In this document: positions 1 to 8,411 of the stretch, piece after piece
How positions within the stretch are numbered: the first letter of the stretch is position 1
Layout of the letters: every line of letters begins with the position of its first letter
NCBI GenBank assembly: GCA_002422365.1
Contig: DIUO01000035.1
Location: 1 to 11,856 of the forward strand
Reading direction: 5' to 3'
Origin: Proteobacteria bacterium UBA6156
GTDB taxonomy: Bacteria; Pseudomonadota; Alphaproteobacteria; UBA2136; UBA6156
DNA: 11,856 nt
The notes under the pieces: model-generated
What the model was told of the DNA's origin: nothing
Seen by the model: only the letters and a program-made list of their open reading frames with translations
The model's database searches: none
Translations under genes and position numbers: made by a program

Positions 1-2223
1 CTGTTCTGCCTGTTTGCCGACGACACCGGGATCTTCCCTAAAGATAGCTTTGCCTTTTTCCTGAAGCACCGCACACATGAAGACGGTTCCGACCTGGGCG
101 GTAAGCTGGCGCTGCTGTTCCAAACCCTGAACAAGCCCACCGACAAGCGTTCCACCAACCTGGATGAACTGCTGGCCACGCTGCCTTACGTCAACGGCAA
201 GTTGTTTGCCGAGGTGATTGAACTGGCCGACTTTGACCGAGCCATGCGGGAACAACTGCTGGAATGCTGCGGTTTCAACTGGGCCGAGATCTCGCCCGCC
301 ATTTTTGGTTCTCTGTTCCAAGGCACGCTGAACGAAGACGAGCAGCACGACCACGGCGCCCACTATACCTCTGAACGCAACATCATGAAGGTCATCAAAG
401 ACCTGTTCCTGGATGACCTGCGCGCCGAGTTCAATAAAGTGCGCAATACGGCCAAGCCGCTGCAGGCGTTCCACCAAAAGCTGGGGCAGTTGAAGTTTTT
501 AGACCCGGCCTGCGGTTCAGGAAACTTTTTGATTTTGGCTTACCGCGCCCTGCGTGAACTGGAAATTGACGTGCTGCAGGCGCTGTACCCGCCCAACAAT
601 CGCCAGGGTTTGCTGGATATTTCCACGCACACCCGCGTACAGCCAGAGCAGTTTTACGGGATTGAACTGTTTGAATTCCCCGCCCACATCGCCCAGGTGG
701 CCATGTGGTTGGTTGACCACCAGATGAACGTGAAGCTGGCCGAAACCTTTGGCCAATACTTTGTGCGGCTGCCGCTGGGCAAATCCGCCCAGGTTAGCTT
801 TGGCACCAGCGCCCTGCAAATGGACTGGAACACTGTTGTGCCTGCCGGTGAACTCACTTACATACTTGGCAATCCACCCTTTCTCGGTGCCAACCGGGTT
901 ACTGCAGCCCAAGGCGATGAAATCAAATCTCTATTCCCCAAAGGTACTTCAGCAGGGGTTTTAGATTATGTGGCGGGTTGGTATGTTAAAGCCGCTGATT
1001 ACATGCAGGCAAACACTGCTATAAAAGCAGCTTTTGTTTCCACCAACTCCATCACCCAAGGTGAGCAAGTGGCGGTGCTGTGGGGTAGCCTATTTAGCCG
1101 ATACGGCCTGAAGCTGCACTTTGGGCACCGCACGTTTAAGTGGAGCAACCGGGTTGACCTGGGAGATGGGCACGGGGGCGGAGGCCAGCAAGCCGCAGTT
1201 TTCGTAGTGATTGTAGGGTTTGGCTTAATGGAATGGCATAAGCCAAAAATATTATATGATTACCCCGACATTGCCGGGGAACCAGTAAGCCGAGAGGTCA
1301 AAAACCTCACTCCCTATTTGTCTGATGGGCCAATGGTTCTAGTCCAAAGTAGAACCAAACCCATTGTTGATGTTTCTGAAATTTTGAAGGGCAGTCAGCC
1401 TACGGATGGGGGTAATTTACTTTTCACCCCTAACGAAGCTGCTGAATTCATAAAAAATGAACCTAAAGCAGAAAAGTTTATCAAACCATTCATTGGAGCC
1501 GATGAATTTATTAACGGTAAAAAACGATATTGTTTGTGGCTAAAAGATGCATCCCCTGCCGAACTAAGGCAAATGCCAAGGGTTCTAGAACGTTTAGATG
1601 CTGTTAAGGCAATGCGTCTGGCAAGCACCAAGGAAGCCACACGAAAGTATGCTGAAAAACCCTGGCTATTCACGGAAATCCGACAACCGGATGTGACCTA
1701 TATTGGTATCCCACGGCACTCATCAGAAAACCGTGATTACATTCCGATGCAATTTTTTACCCCTGATAATATTTTAGGTGATAGCTGCCTCATGGTGCCA
1801 GGTGGCAGCATTATGCAGTTTGGAGTTCTCAATTCTGCTATGCACATGGCTTGGGTACGGGCTGTATGTGGCAGAATAAAAAGTGACTACCGCTACTCCA
1901 ATCAGATTTGCTACAACCCATTCCCCTGGCCGATGCCGAAGCCCGACCAAAAGAAGAAGATTGAAGCCGCCACCCAGGCGGTGCTGGACGCCCGCGCCGC
2001 GCACCCTGGCAGCACCTTGGCTGATCTATATGATCCGCGGGTGATGCCCGCCGACCTGCGTAAGGCTCACCAGGCACTTGATAAAGCCGTAGACGCCGCC
2101 TACCGCAGCCAGCCTTTCACCACCGAAGCCGCCCGCCTGGAACACCTGCTGGGGCTGTACCAACAGCTTGTGACGCCACTCATAGTGCAGACAGCTAGAA
2201 AGCCTAAAAAGGCCAAAAATTAA
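1..2223 (+). CDS. MmeI/YeeA-like class I DNA methyltransferase (N-terminus outside window)
   Basis: The reading frame is open from the first base, so the gene starts upstream; the first in-window ATG (202) lies inside a conserved helical region and is not the start. This is a SAM-dependent DNA methyltransferase of the MmeI/YeeA type, usually N6-adenine. Seen in order: the family signature LFCLFADDTGIF (codons 1-12), GAHYTS (359-376), motif I DPACGSGNF (502-528), motif IV NPPF (871-882), then a target-recognition region (about 1240-1900) and a C-terminal helical tail. The visible 740 residues lack roughly the 180-200 N-terminal residues of MmeI-size proteins, which in MmeI carry the nuclease domain. 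Whether this enzyme cuts as well as methylates therefore cannot be decided here. The stop overlaps the next ATG (TAATG), indicating one operon. The recognition region is more AT-rich than the catalytic part. Confidence 0.9.
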   Translation: MFCLFADDTGIFPKDSFAFFLKHRTHEDGSDLGGKLALLFQTLNKPTDKRSTNLDELLATLPYVNGKLFAEVIELADFDRAMREQLLECCGFNWAEISPAIFGSLFQGTLNEDEQHDHGAHYTSERNIMKVIKDLFLDDLRAEFNKVRNTAKPLQAFHQKLGQLKFLDPACGSGNFLILAYRALRELEIDVLQALYPPNNRQGLLDISTHTRVQPEQFYGIELFEFPAHIAQVAMWLVDHQMNVKLAETFGQYFVRLPLGKSAQVSFGTSALQMDWNTVVPAGELTYILGNPPFLGANRVTAAQGDEIKSLFPKGTSAGVLDYVAGWYVKAADYMQANTAIKAAFVSTNSITQGEQVAVLWGSLFSRYGLKLHFGHRTFKWSNRVDLGDGHGGGGQQAAVFVVIVGFGLMEWHKPKILYDYPDIAGEPVSREVKNLTPYLSDGPMVLVQSRTKPIVDVSEILKGSQPTDGGNLLFTPNEAAEFIKNEPKAEKFIKPFIGADEFINGKKRYCLWLKDASPAELRQMPRVLERLDAVKAMRLASTKEATRKYAEKPWLFTEIRQPDVTYIGIPRHSSENRDYIPMQFFTPDNILGDSCLMVPGGSIMQFGVLNSAMHMAWVRAVCGRIKSDYRYSNQICYNPFPWPMPKPDQKKKIEAATQAVLDARAAHPGSTLADLYDPRVMPADLRKAHQALDKAVDAAYRSQPFTTEAARLEHLLGLYQQLVTPLIVQTARKPKKAKN

Positions 2224-4013
2224 TGGATTTTGATATTGTCCAAATTTTATCTGGATTAGCGAAGCAAAAGCCGGAAGCGTTAATAGCAGACTTGGTTAAC
2301 AACCTTGAATTCCAGTCTGTGACGGAGTGCGCGAATACCATCCTAAATTGGTGCGTTCAAACTGTAGAACGGGTGGATCCACCAATATTTGGATTTGCTG
2401 AATATTTGGCAACACTAGCGATCTTAACGGTAATCTATACTTTTGGGGATGCCGTTTATAAATTTCGGGCCAGAATAGCTGTTATCCCACTAGATATATT
2501 TGGGTTTGTAATACTAACGATTGTGGGTGTAGCAACTCTTTCACTTGACTATCTTATATCTTCTTTTGGCATGTGGCCTACTAACCTTCCTATGCCATCG
2601 TTTTGGCAAATGTTTTTGGGAAGTATATTCTTTAGCTTAATATCTTCATGGATTTATTTTTCTTTTATACGTCCACCCAGGTTTTCAAGACTTAACTACA
2701 AAAAGTACCATGAAGAAATATACAACTTGATAGTTAAAGGTTCGGATGCTGAGCTTGAAATGTTGGCATATGAAATCGGGCGATCAGCAGAAAATCTTGT
2801 GTTGTACGCCCAAGAAGAGAGAGGGAAACGTAGTAAACAAGATATTAGTATCTATGCAAATGAGATCTTGCTTATGATTGCAAACGCCAAATTTTGTAGA
2901 AAAATAATTCAATCTTGCCCTAACACAGCCATTATATTTTTGTCAGAAGTTTCAAGACAAAAGAAATACCGTATTCCGATCGATACCTTTGCAATGAATA
3001 TCAGCAAAGAGGCAATTATGAATAAGGACAGCCTTTTGTATCATGAGGACGATGGTTTTGATTGTGGTCTATTAGGGTATGTCAAACCTTTCAGTGTCGC
3101 CTTATATGGTGATTATAAGTTTTTAGCATCATTAGGTCACCAAACCCCCTTAGATGTTAATTATAAGGTTGTTCGCCAATGGGATGCTGACCATCTTGAA
3201 GCCTATTGTAGAGCTACTTTAGTAGCTTTCCAAAGCTACCTTGAACATGGAAGCTGGTGGAATATTCCATCTCCACTTTATAGAGCTTTTGATGTGATTG
3301 AAAACGCTTGTAATAGCCTTTATGAAATCAATGAAATACCCAATCCAGATCGAAATGATGACCGACTAAGGCGTTTAGACGTTGTAATGGAGTTTATACG
3401 TGATGCTGTTGCAGCAGTTAATTCATCTAAAAATATACCTGATAAGATCAGTAAAAGATTAGGTGAGCATAGATCGCCGCAAGATCCTTTAGATTTAATC
3501 GCGTTAATGATGTTTGAAATTGTGTTTCATGCGTCATCAATTTCGAGATCAGATTTTCTTGGTTGGCATATTCAACATAATCGGGTGTGGTCTGACTTTA
3601 GCTGGTTTGAAACCACATATCCCAAAGTTCATAAGTATCTTATGGCCAAGTTTATGCGACTAATTTATGACGAAATAAAAGATATTGAAAAATTACCAAA
3701 TTACAAAAGCTCTAAAATAATTGGATTTTGTTTAAATGTAATGGGCTTTAATATGGCACGCAGAACAGGCTTAGATGTTCAGTTTTTCCCTCTGCAGCGT
3801 CTCCTACTTAAACAAGTTCAAAAGCACTTTATAAAGGTAAGAAAAGAAATGCCTGAGGTGGCAAAAGCCATGCTTGTTGGTACATTGAGTTATGATGCGA
3901 AGAACAAGAGGCTAGTTAAAACATATATTAAAGGATTGAATAAAAAGGCTCCTCAGGATTATTTTTCGCTTATTACTGGTAAATTTTCCAATAATTCAAA
4001 GTCAGGAGGTTAA
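2223..4013 (+). CDS. Hypothetical membrane-anchored protein in restriction-like operon
   Basis: No family is recognised. The protein has 596 residues. After about 57 polar residues it shows three hydrophobic segments, near residues 58-77, 86-113 and 127-149, which look like membrane helices. A soluble, mainly helical, charged domain of about 440 residues follows. No catalytic motif (Walker A, HNH, PD-(D/E)XK, protease triad) was evident by eye. Its ATG overlaps the methyltransferase stop by one base (TAATG), so the two are very likely translationally coupled. The nuclease gene starts 3 bases after its stop. It is strikingly AT-rich compared with both neighbours, which suggests separate acquisition. 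A membrane effector or sensor attached to a restriction module is an inference from context only. Confidence 0.85.
   Translation: MDFDIVQILSGLAKQKPEALIADLVNNLEFQSVTECANTILNWCVQTVERVDPPIFGFAEYLATLAILTVIYTFGDAVYKFRARIAVIPLDIFGFVILTIVGVATLSLDYLISSFGMWPTNLPMPSFWQMFLGSIFFSLISSWIYFSFIRPPRFSRLNYKKYHEEIYNLIVKGSDAELEMLAYEIGRSAENLVLYAQEERGKRSKQDISIYANEILLMIANAKFCRKIIQSCPNTAIIFLSEVSRQKKYRIPIDTFAMNISKEAIMNKDSLLYHEDDGFDCGLLGYVKPFSVALYGDYKFLASLGHQTPLDVNYKVVRQWDADHLEAYCRATLVAFQSYLEHGSWWNIPSPLYRAFDVIENACNSLYEINEIPNPDRNDDRLRRLDVVMEFIRDAVAAVNSSKNIPDKISKRLGEHRSPQDPLDLIALMMFEIVFHASSISRSDFLGWHIQHNRVWSDFSWFETTYPKVHKYLMAKFMRLIYDEIKDIEKLPNYKSSKIIGFCLNVMGFNMARRTGLDVQFFPLQRLLLKQVQKHFIKVRKEMPEVAKAMLVGTLSYDAKNKRLVKTYIKGLNKKAPQDYFSLITGKFSNNSKSGG
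4004..4010 (+). promoter_or_regulatory. Strong Shine-Dalgarno site of the nuclease gene
   Basis: AGGAGGT lies at the very end of the preceding gene, 6 bases before the ATG at 4017. It is the best match to the anti-Shine-Dalgarno sequence on the plus strand and fixes the start of the PD-(D/E)XK gene. Confidence 0.85.
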
Positions 4014-4016
4014 TCT

Positions 4017-5213
4017 ATGCCGCTTTTAGAAATTTGGCGTTCACGCCCCGATACCGTCGCCACCATGAACTTGACGCAGGTTGTGGCTATGGCGGGCGGT
4101 GGCAACCTGGCGGATAATAATGAATGTTCAAAAGAGTTTCGCTTGTACCTCTCTGAAGCGCCAGTTGAACAGCTTGCTCAATACATTGAGTTCTGCCTGC
4201 ATGAGAAGATGGATAAGGGCGGGTTCATTTTGCAAGATTTGGTGAACGAATTGGGGCGTAGGCTTGATTACAAGGTTGAAAATGGCCTTTATCAAGGGCG
4301 CCAAAACATGGTGGGGTTTGATGGCATTTGGGATACTGCCCCTGGCCACTCTATTGTGGTGGAAGTGAAGACAACAGATGCTTACCGTATCAACCTGGAC
4401 ACAATTGCAAATTATAGGAAGGGATTGATAGACCAGGGAAGGATCACGGATAGTTCATCCATCCTGGTTGTGGTAGGTCGCCAAGATACCGGCGACATGG
4501 AAGCCCAGATTAGAGGATCGCGGCACGCCTGGGATATGCGGATCATCAGCATTGACGCCTTGCTGAACCTAGTGCGCCTGAAAGAAAAATCAGATGAAGA
4601 CGAAACGGTTGCCAAAATCCGTAGTTTGTTGATCCCGGTTGAATATACCCGCCTTGATAATATTATTGAAATTTTGTTCACCACCGCCAAAGACGTGGAA
4701 ACAGCTTCAGAAGAGTTGCTTGCATCAGAGCCTATGGAGGACGTGAGGGGTGAAAGAAATCACCAGCAAAGCCATACCCCCATTCAAATTGCGGATGCCA
4801 CGCGAGCCACGGCCCTTAAAGTTTATGCTCATTCAACAGGTGCAACGCTCCTTGCACACCGTAGAACCCAGTTTTGGAGCCTAGATAGAAAGATCCGGGT
4901 TGTATGTGCCTTTTCTAAAAACCACCGGGAAGGCCACTTTTGGTATGCGTTTCACCCACATCAATTAACCTTCCTGGAAGAGGCTGAAACGGCGGTATTT
5001 TTGTTGTCATGCTTAAATCATCGCTATAGCTACGCCATACCGCTCGACTTCCTGAAGCTACAGCTTGGCAAGATGGGTATGACGGAAAAGGAAGATCGCC
5101 GTTACTGGCACATTATTCTTGAACCCACCCCCAAAGGAGAAATGCGCTTGCGGTTACGAGAGGGGGAGTTTACAAGTTTGGATCAGTTCAAACTTGCAGT
5201 ACCCGACGCTTAG
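4017..5213 (+). CDS. PD-(D/E)XK-type restriction endonuclease-like protein
   Basis: A 398-residue protein with a recognisable nuclease core. The segment GFDGIWD (residues 100-106) followed by VVEVKTTDAYRI (114-125) gives the pattern D102...E116-x-K118, the metal-binding signature of PD-(D/E)XK nucleases. A preceding helix near residue 78 carries a glutamate (QDLVNELG), and a strand SILVVVGR (148-155) fits the rest of the fold. Residues about 255-398 form a second domain of unknown type that could recognise DNA or a modified base. The gene starts 3 bases after the membrane-protein gene, behind a near-perfect ribosome binding site. Together with the upstream methyltransferase this suggests a restriction or modification-dependent cleavage role. 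The specific family was not identified, so substrate and cut site are unknown. Confidence 0.8.
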   Translation: MPLLEIWRSRPDTVATMNLTQVVAMAGGGNLADNNECSKEFRLYLSEAPVEQLAQYIEFCLHEKMDKGGFILQDLVNELGRRLDYKVENGLYQGRQNMVGFDGIWDTAPGHSIVVEVKTTDAYRINLDTIANYRKGLIDQGRITDSSSILVVVGRQDTGDMEAQIRGSRHAWDMRIISIDALLNLVRLKEKSDEDETVAKIRSLLIPVEYTRLDNIIEILFTTAKDVETASEELLASEPMEDVRGERNHQQSHTPIQIADATRATALKVYAHSTGATLLAHRRTQFWSLDRKIRVVCAFSKNHREGHFWYAFHPHQLTFLEEAETAVFLLSCLNHRYSYAIPLDFLKLQLGKMGMTEKEDRRYWHIILEPTPKGEMRLRLREGEFTSLDQFKLAVPDA

Positions 5214-5246
5214 TTTTAAGTTGATTTTGGATTGACCATATGCCGC

Positions 5247-5295
5247 TTCGAATCCTGCATACAGCATGAATTGTTCAGGGGTACAAGTGGGGGTA
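5247..5295. other. Candidate integrase attachment-site remnant (tRNA 3'-end-like plus GGGGTA repeats)
   Basis: TTCGAATCCTGCAT (5247-5260) matches the T-loop and 3' T-stem of a typical tRNA, but the 5' partner of the T-stem (GCAGG) is absent, so this is not a tRNA gene. Eighteen bases further on, GGGGTA occurs twice (5278-5283 and 5290-5295, the second within GGGGGTA). From memory, this kind of G-rich direct repeat commonly sits between a tRNA 3' end and the start of P4-family tyrosine integrases. No integrase gene follows here. The site lies between the plus-strand operon and the converging minus-strand cluster, a natural place for an island border. Confidence 0.35.
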
Positions 5296-5315
5296 TGGCG
5301 AATGTACGAATTGTT

Positions 5316-5357
5316 GATAACCATTATCGGGCTTGACGAATTAGCCTAAGTTAGGCT
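5316..5357. repeat. Two short inverted repeats in the 5214-5392 intergenic stretch
   Basis: GATAA-CCA-TTATC (5316-5328) and AGCCTAA-G-TTAGGCT (5343-5357) are perfect inverted repeats. The second could form a weak hairpin after the plus-strand operon, but it is followed by a pyrimidine-mixed tract rather than a run of T, so it is at best a poor terminator. They may be protein binding sites. No gene was found in this stretch. Confidence 0.35.
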
Positions 5358-5392
5358 CCTTCCTCCCAAAGCAAACCCCATCCATAAAATAT

Positions 5393-5428
5393 AAAAAAAG
5401 ACCCCCGCACAGACAAACTGCGCGGGGG
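5393..5428 (-). terminator. Intrinsic terminator of the helicase gene
   Basis: On the minus strand, CCCCCGC (reverse of 5422-5428) pairs with GCGGGGG (reverse of 5402-5408). An inner CAG/CTG helix extends the stem, and seven T follow (A run at 5393-5399). It sits 27 bases past the helicase stop. The plus-strand side lacks a T run, so it terminates the minus strand only. Confidence 0.85.
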
Positions 5429-5454
5429 CCAACCGATATCAGGTTGAAGTGAGT

Positions 5455-8316
5455 TCAGCGGCGGGTGCCGCTGCGCTTGGAGGTATTCGCCCCCCAGGCT
5501 GCGGCGAGAGCCATCAGGGAATTCTCCGTTATCGCCTTCTCACGCGGCGCAGCCTCATCGGCCCGCTTGCGCTCTTCGGCCACAACTTCCCGTTCCGCCT
5601 GCTGGAGACCTTCATCATCGGTGAACGGGACATAGCGCTCCTCGAATCGAAAGCCTTCTGCGAACAAATCAAGTGCCTCCCAACCGAGCGCCTCACGGCG
5701 ACGGTTGAGCTTCTCGATGCGGGCCTTACCTGCAGCCATGGCCTGCTGCCGCTTGGATTCCTCCTCGCGACGCGCGGCTTCCTCGGCCTCGGCTTTCGCC
5801 TGGGCTTCGGCAGCCTCGCGGGCCACACGTTCCGCATCCACCAGCTGTTCTGCCACATGGGCTTCCAGCTCAGCCCTGAGCATCTCCAAGGATTCAGGAG
5901 AGAACTCGTGCCAATACCACTCGTGGTAGAAGCTTTCGCCTTCCATGTAAAGCTCGCTCAGACCAGCTTCCATGCGGAGCTGGCTCAGCGCCACGAACTG
6001 CGGGCGAATGGCCGCGATACGCTCTGCCTTCAGCCTTGCGGCTTCCAGCTCGGCGCGGCGGGCCTCGATGGCCTTGACGTTGTCCGCTTCGGCACGGGCA
6101 ACGTCGTCCGCCGTGTAGGCATAGGCTGAGCCGTTGTAGCCGAAGCGGAACGCCTCGTCCTCGTGGCGGATACGCTCCATACCCAGCTCCTCACGGAGGG
6201 GGTTGAGCGCGTCAAGCTGCTGGCGCAGCACGGCTCGGTTGGCCTCGAAAGCAGCCTTTTTGGCTTCTTCTTCCGAAGTCAGCGGGCTTACTTCCCTTTT
6301 TTTGGCCACCACCCGACCATCGACGCGGACCACATTTACCGTTTCAAAGCGGTAGTAGTCGTACATCGCCCGCCGGGTATCCACTTCAACGCGTTCCGGC
6401 AGCCAGGCCACCAGCTCGTCCAGCTTCACCATCATGATTTCGGTGAGAACCGTGAAGGAACTCCGCCCGTTACGCGGATGAATGACCTGACGGCTAGCCG
6501 TAAGGAAGTCTCCTTCCAGCGGCTTAACGCAAGATTCATTCCCCAGCGCATAGCTGTCACCAGTGATGAGTGACACCCCGATGAAACCACGGCGACCTTT
6601 CTGAACCAGATAGAGATGGTTGGCGTAGGTCTGCACCCAGGCCAGCCGCAGCTTGTTCAGCACGTTCTCCGAGAGGTGAAAGAGCTGCTGGCCAACCTTC
6701 TGCCACGCACGATTGCGCTTCGAAAGCTGACCGTCTGGTAAGTTTTTGCCTTCATCCCAGATGGCCCCGAAGTAGTCCTGCACCTTCCGGTCAGTCACCA
6801 TATCGAGGATCCGGTAGGCAATCGCCTTGGCTCGCGCCAAGCTGCGTTTGCTGTAGCCCTTTTCTTTGAGTTTGGCCTTATCCATGGCCAGGGCGTTCGC
6901 AAACTGATCCATCATGTTGATGGGGTCTGCCTTGGTATTGAAGACCGAAGCGCGAACCCCATCTCTATGCGATGAAGTCACGCCGTCGCCTTCCACCACG
7001 GCAGCCATCATCACGGCGGCCGCCTTGGTCTGAACCGGCACATCCGACTCCAACACTCCACGCAGAAAGTGAGCGAGATCGAGACGGATATCCAGCTTTT
7101 CGGCCCACACCCCGGCAGGGGTGATGCGCCCATCGCTGTCCAGGAACCCCCACTCCATCAATTGCTTGAAGGACGCAGGGATATCCTTCGGCTGGTGGCA
7201 GAACTGAATCTGCCGGGCGTCACGTCCCAATGCCGCCAGCGTCAAGCACAGCGGCAGAGACGATAACCTCTCAACTTCCGGCAACATGGTTGCCCGACGC
7301 CCTTCATAGCCATCTTCGGCGGCCAGAATCAAGCGCCCGTCCTTAAACCGTCCCACCCGCCCGAGGGCTTGGATGAGTTCGGCCTGAGACATATCGCCCC
7401 CCCGCAGTTCCGAACCCCCGTTGGTCGAGGAGTGCGGATACTTGGCACGGCCATCAGTGATGACCGTATCCAGATCTTCGTGATTGAAGCCGGTCAAAAG
7501 ACGCGGCGTACTCACGATGACGCGGGTATCATTCTCACCAAGGCGAGACACGACCTGTCCGGCTTCCTCAGGCTCCGTTTCACCATGAAAGGAGAGAACA
7601 GAGACTGACTCGCCGACCTTGAGCTTGAGCTTGAGCGCCATGGCTTCCACATCCCGGAGTCCGGGCTGGGTCACCATAATCAGGCGGTCGCCCGCTGCCA
7701 GACGTTCCTCCACCAGGGCAGGAACTCCGACGTAGGGCCGGTGCACAAGCTCCCGCATGAACGGCGGTTCCAGGCCGGGAATCTCGTGGCAAGCCACTTC
7801 GATTCCCTGCTGTCCCCAATACCGCTCCAGCGTGAGCCGGTCCATCGTGGCGGTCATCTCCATCACCGCCGTCTGGTGTCCCTCCATCAGGCGGGCCAGT
7901 ACGTCGGCTCGGGCCACCTCAACCTGCCACTGTTCAACGTGGCTTTCGTCGAGGAGGATGGCCTTCCAGCTGCGCCCATTCAGACGCGGGTTGGCGAGGA
8001 ACGAGCCGTAGGTCGCCACCGTCACCTGCGTACCACGCAGGTTGACACCACCGGCGTAAAGGCCGACTTCCTGGCCCAACTGCCAGTCGTCGTCAGACAA
8101 CTCGGCAATGCGCCGGGCGTTGTCCTTCGCCACGTCCCGCGAGGGAACGAGCGAGAGAACGTCGCCGCCGAACAGAACGACGCACGCCATGGGACTGACC
8201 AGCGACTTGCCCGAGCCGGTGTATCCCTGCAGCAGGGTCACCGTTCCCGGGCGTACGGTCGCGAAGATATCCCCGGCACGCTTCGCGACGGGGGTACTAA
8301 AGAGTTGTGAGAACAT
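5455..8316 (-). CDS. DExH-box (SF2) helicase with repetitive coiled-coil C terminus
   Basis: A 953-residue protein predicted to be an NTP-dependent nucleic-acid helicase. Motifs seen: Walker A GYTGSGKS (31-38), DESH (123-126), TAT (155-157), a motif V-like STPRLLTGF (269-277) and motif VI QALGRVGR (316-323). Residues about 389-418 (WGFLDSDGRITPAGVWAEKL) resemble the winged helix of DEAH helicases such as HrpB. The order and spelling DESH/TAT/GRVGR recall NS3/CI-type viral helicases as much as cellular HrpA/B. The C-terminal third contains three related repeats of about 47 residues (701-747, 774-821, 867-912) separated by Ala/Glu/Arg-rich coiled coils. The ATG at 8316 has only a weak ribosome binding site (GGGA) and lies just downstream of a terminator-like hairpin. 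It is transcribed alone, with terminators on both sides. Its partner and substrate are unknown. Confidence 0.85.
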   Translation of the reverse strand: MFSQLFSTPVAKRAGDIFATVRPGTVTLLQGYTGSGKSLVSPMACVVLFGGDVLSLVPSRDVAKDNARRIAELSDDDWQLGQEVGLYAGGVNLRGTQVTVATYGSFLANPRLNGRSWKAILLDESHVEQWQVEVARADVLARLMEGHQTAVMEMTATMDRLTLERYWGQQGIEVACHEIPGLEPPFMRELVHRPYVGVPALVEERLAAGDRLIMVTQPGLRDVEAMALKLKLKVGESVSVLSFHGETEPEEAGQVVSRLGENDTRVIVSTPRLLTGFNHEDLDTVITDGRAKYPHSSTNGGSELRGGDMSQAELIQALGRVGRFKDGRLILAAEDGYEGRRATMLPEVERLSSLPLCLTLAALGRDARQIQFCHQPKDIPASFKQLMEWGFLDSDGRITPAGVWAEKLDIRLDLAHFLRGVLESDVPVQTKAAAVMMAAVVEGDGVTSSHRDGVRASVFNTKADPINMMDQFANALAMDKAKLKEKGYSKRSLARAKAIAYRILDMVTDRKVQDYFGAIWDEGKNLPDGQLSKRNRAWQKVGQQLFHLSENVLNKLRLAWVQTYANHLYLVQKGRRGFIGVSLITGDSYALGNESCVKPLEGDFLTASRQVIHPRNGRSSFTVLTEIMMVKLDELVAWLPERVEVDTRRAMYDYYRFETVNVVRVDGRVVAKKREVSPLTSEEEAKKAAFEANRAVLRQQLDALNPLREELGMERIRHEDEAFRFGYNGSAYAYTADDVARAEADNVKAIEARRAELEAARLKAERIAAIRPQFVALSQLRMEAGLSELYMEGESFYHEWYWHEFSPESLEMLRAELEAHVAEQLVDAERVAREAAEAQAKAEAEEAARREEESKRQQAMAAGKARIEKLNRRREALGWEALDLFAEGFRFEERYVPFTDDEGLQQAEREVVAEERKRADEAAPREKAITENSLMALAAAWGANTSKRSGTRR

Positions 8317-8344
8317 GGTGTTCCCGGGGTCGCCCCCGGCCTCT

Positions 8345-8411
8345 GATTAAAGCCCCCTCGGGGGCTGATGAAGAGTAAGCACCATGTAGCCTTACGGCGA
8401 AACACTGGTGC
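8345..8411 (-). promoter_or_regulatory. Structured leader with terminator-like hairpin before the helicase gene
   Basis: On the minus strand, GCACCA (reverse of 8406-8411) pairs with TGGTGC (reverse of 8379-8384). The pairing encloses a small GCC-GTAA-GGC stem (8389-8398) capped by a GNRA-type tetraloop. Twelve bases on, AGCCCCC and GGGGGCT (8351-8366) form a very stable hairpin followed by a short T-rich stretch (TTAATC). This resembles an attenuator leader, although the T tract is poor. The rest of the 8317-8573 gap shows no convincing gene. An overlapping open frame there is discussed as rejected. Confidence 0.45.

Noticed and set aside
5241..5270. Complete tRNA gene
   Set aside because: Only the T-loop and one side of the T-stem match. 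No acceptor, D or anticodon arms upstream.
5312..5328. DnaA box / replication origin (TTATCAACA-like on the minus strand)
   Set aside because: One mismatch to the box, single copy, no iterons, AT-rich unwinding region or replication gene nearby.
5449..6129. Long plus-strand frames opposite the helicase, including this 226-codon one
   Set aside because: They are mirror images of the GC-rich, Ala/Glu/Arg-rich helicase codons. No ribosome binding sites and no family features.
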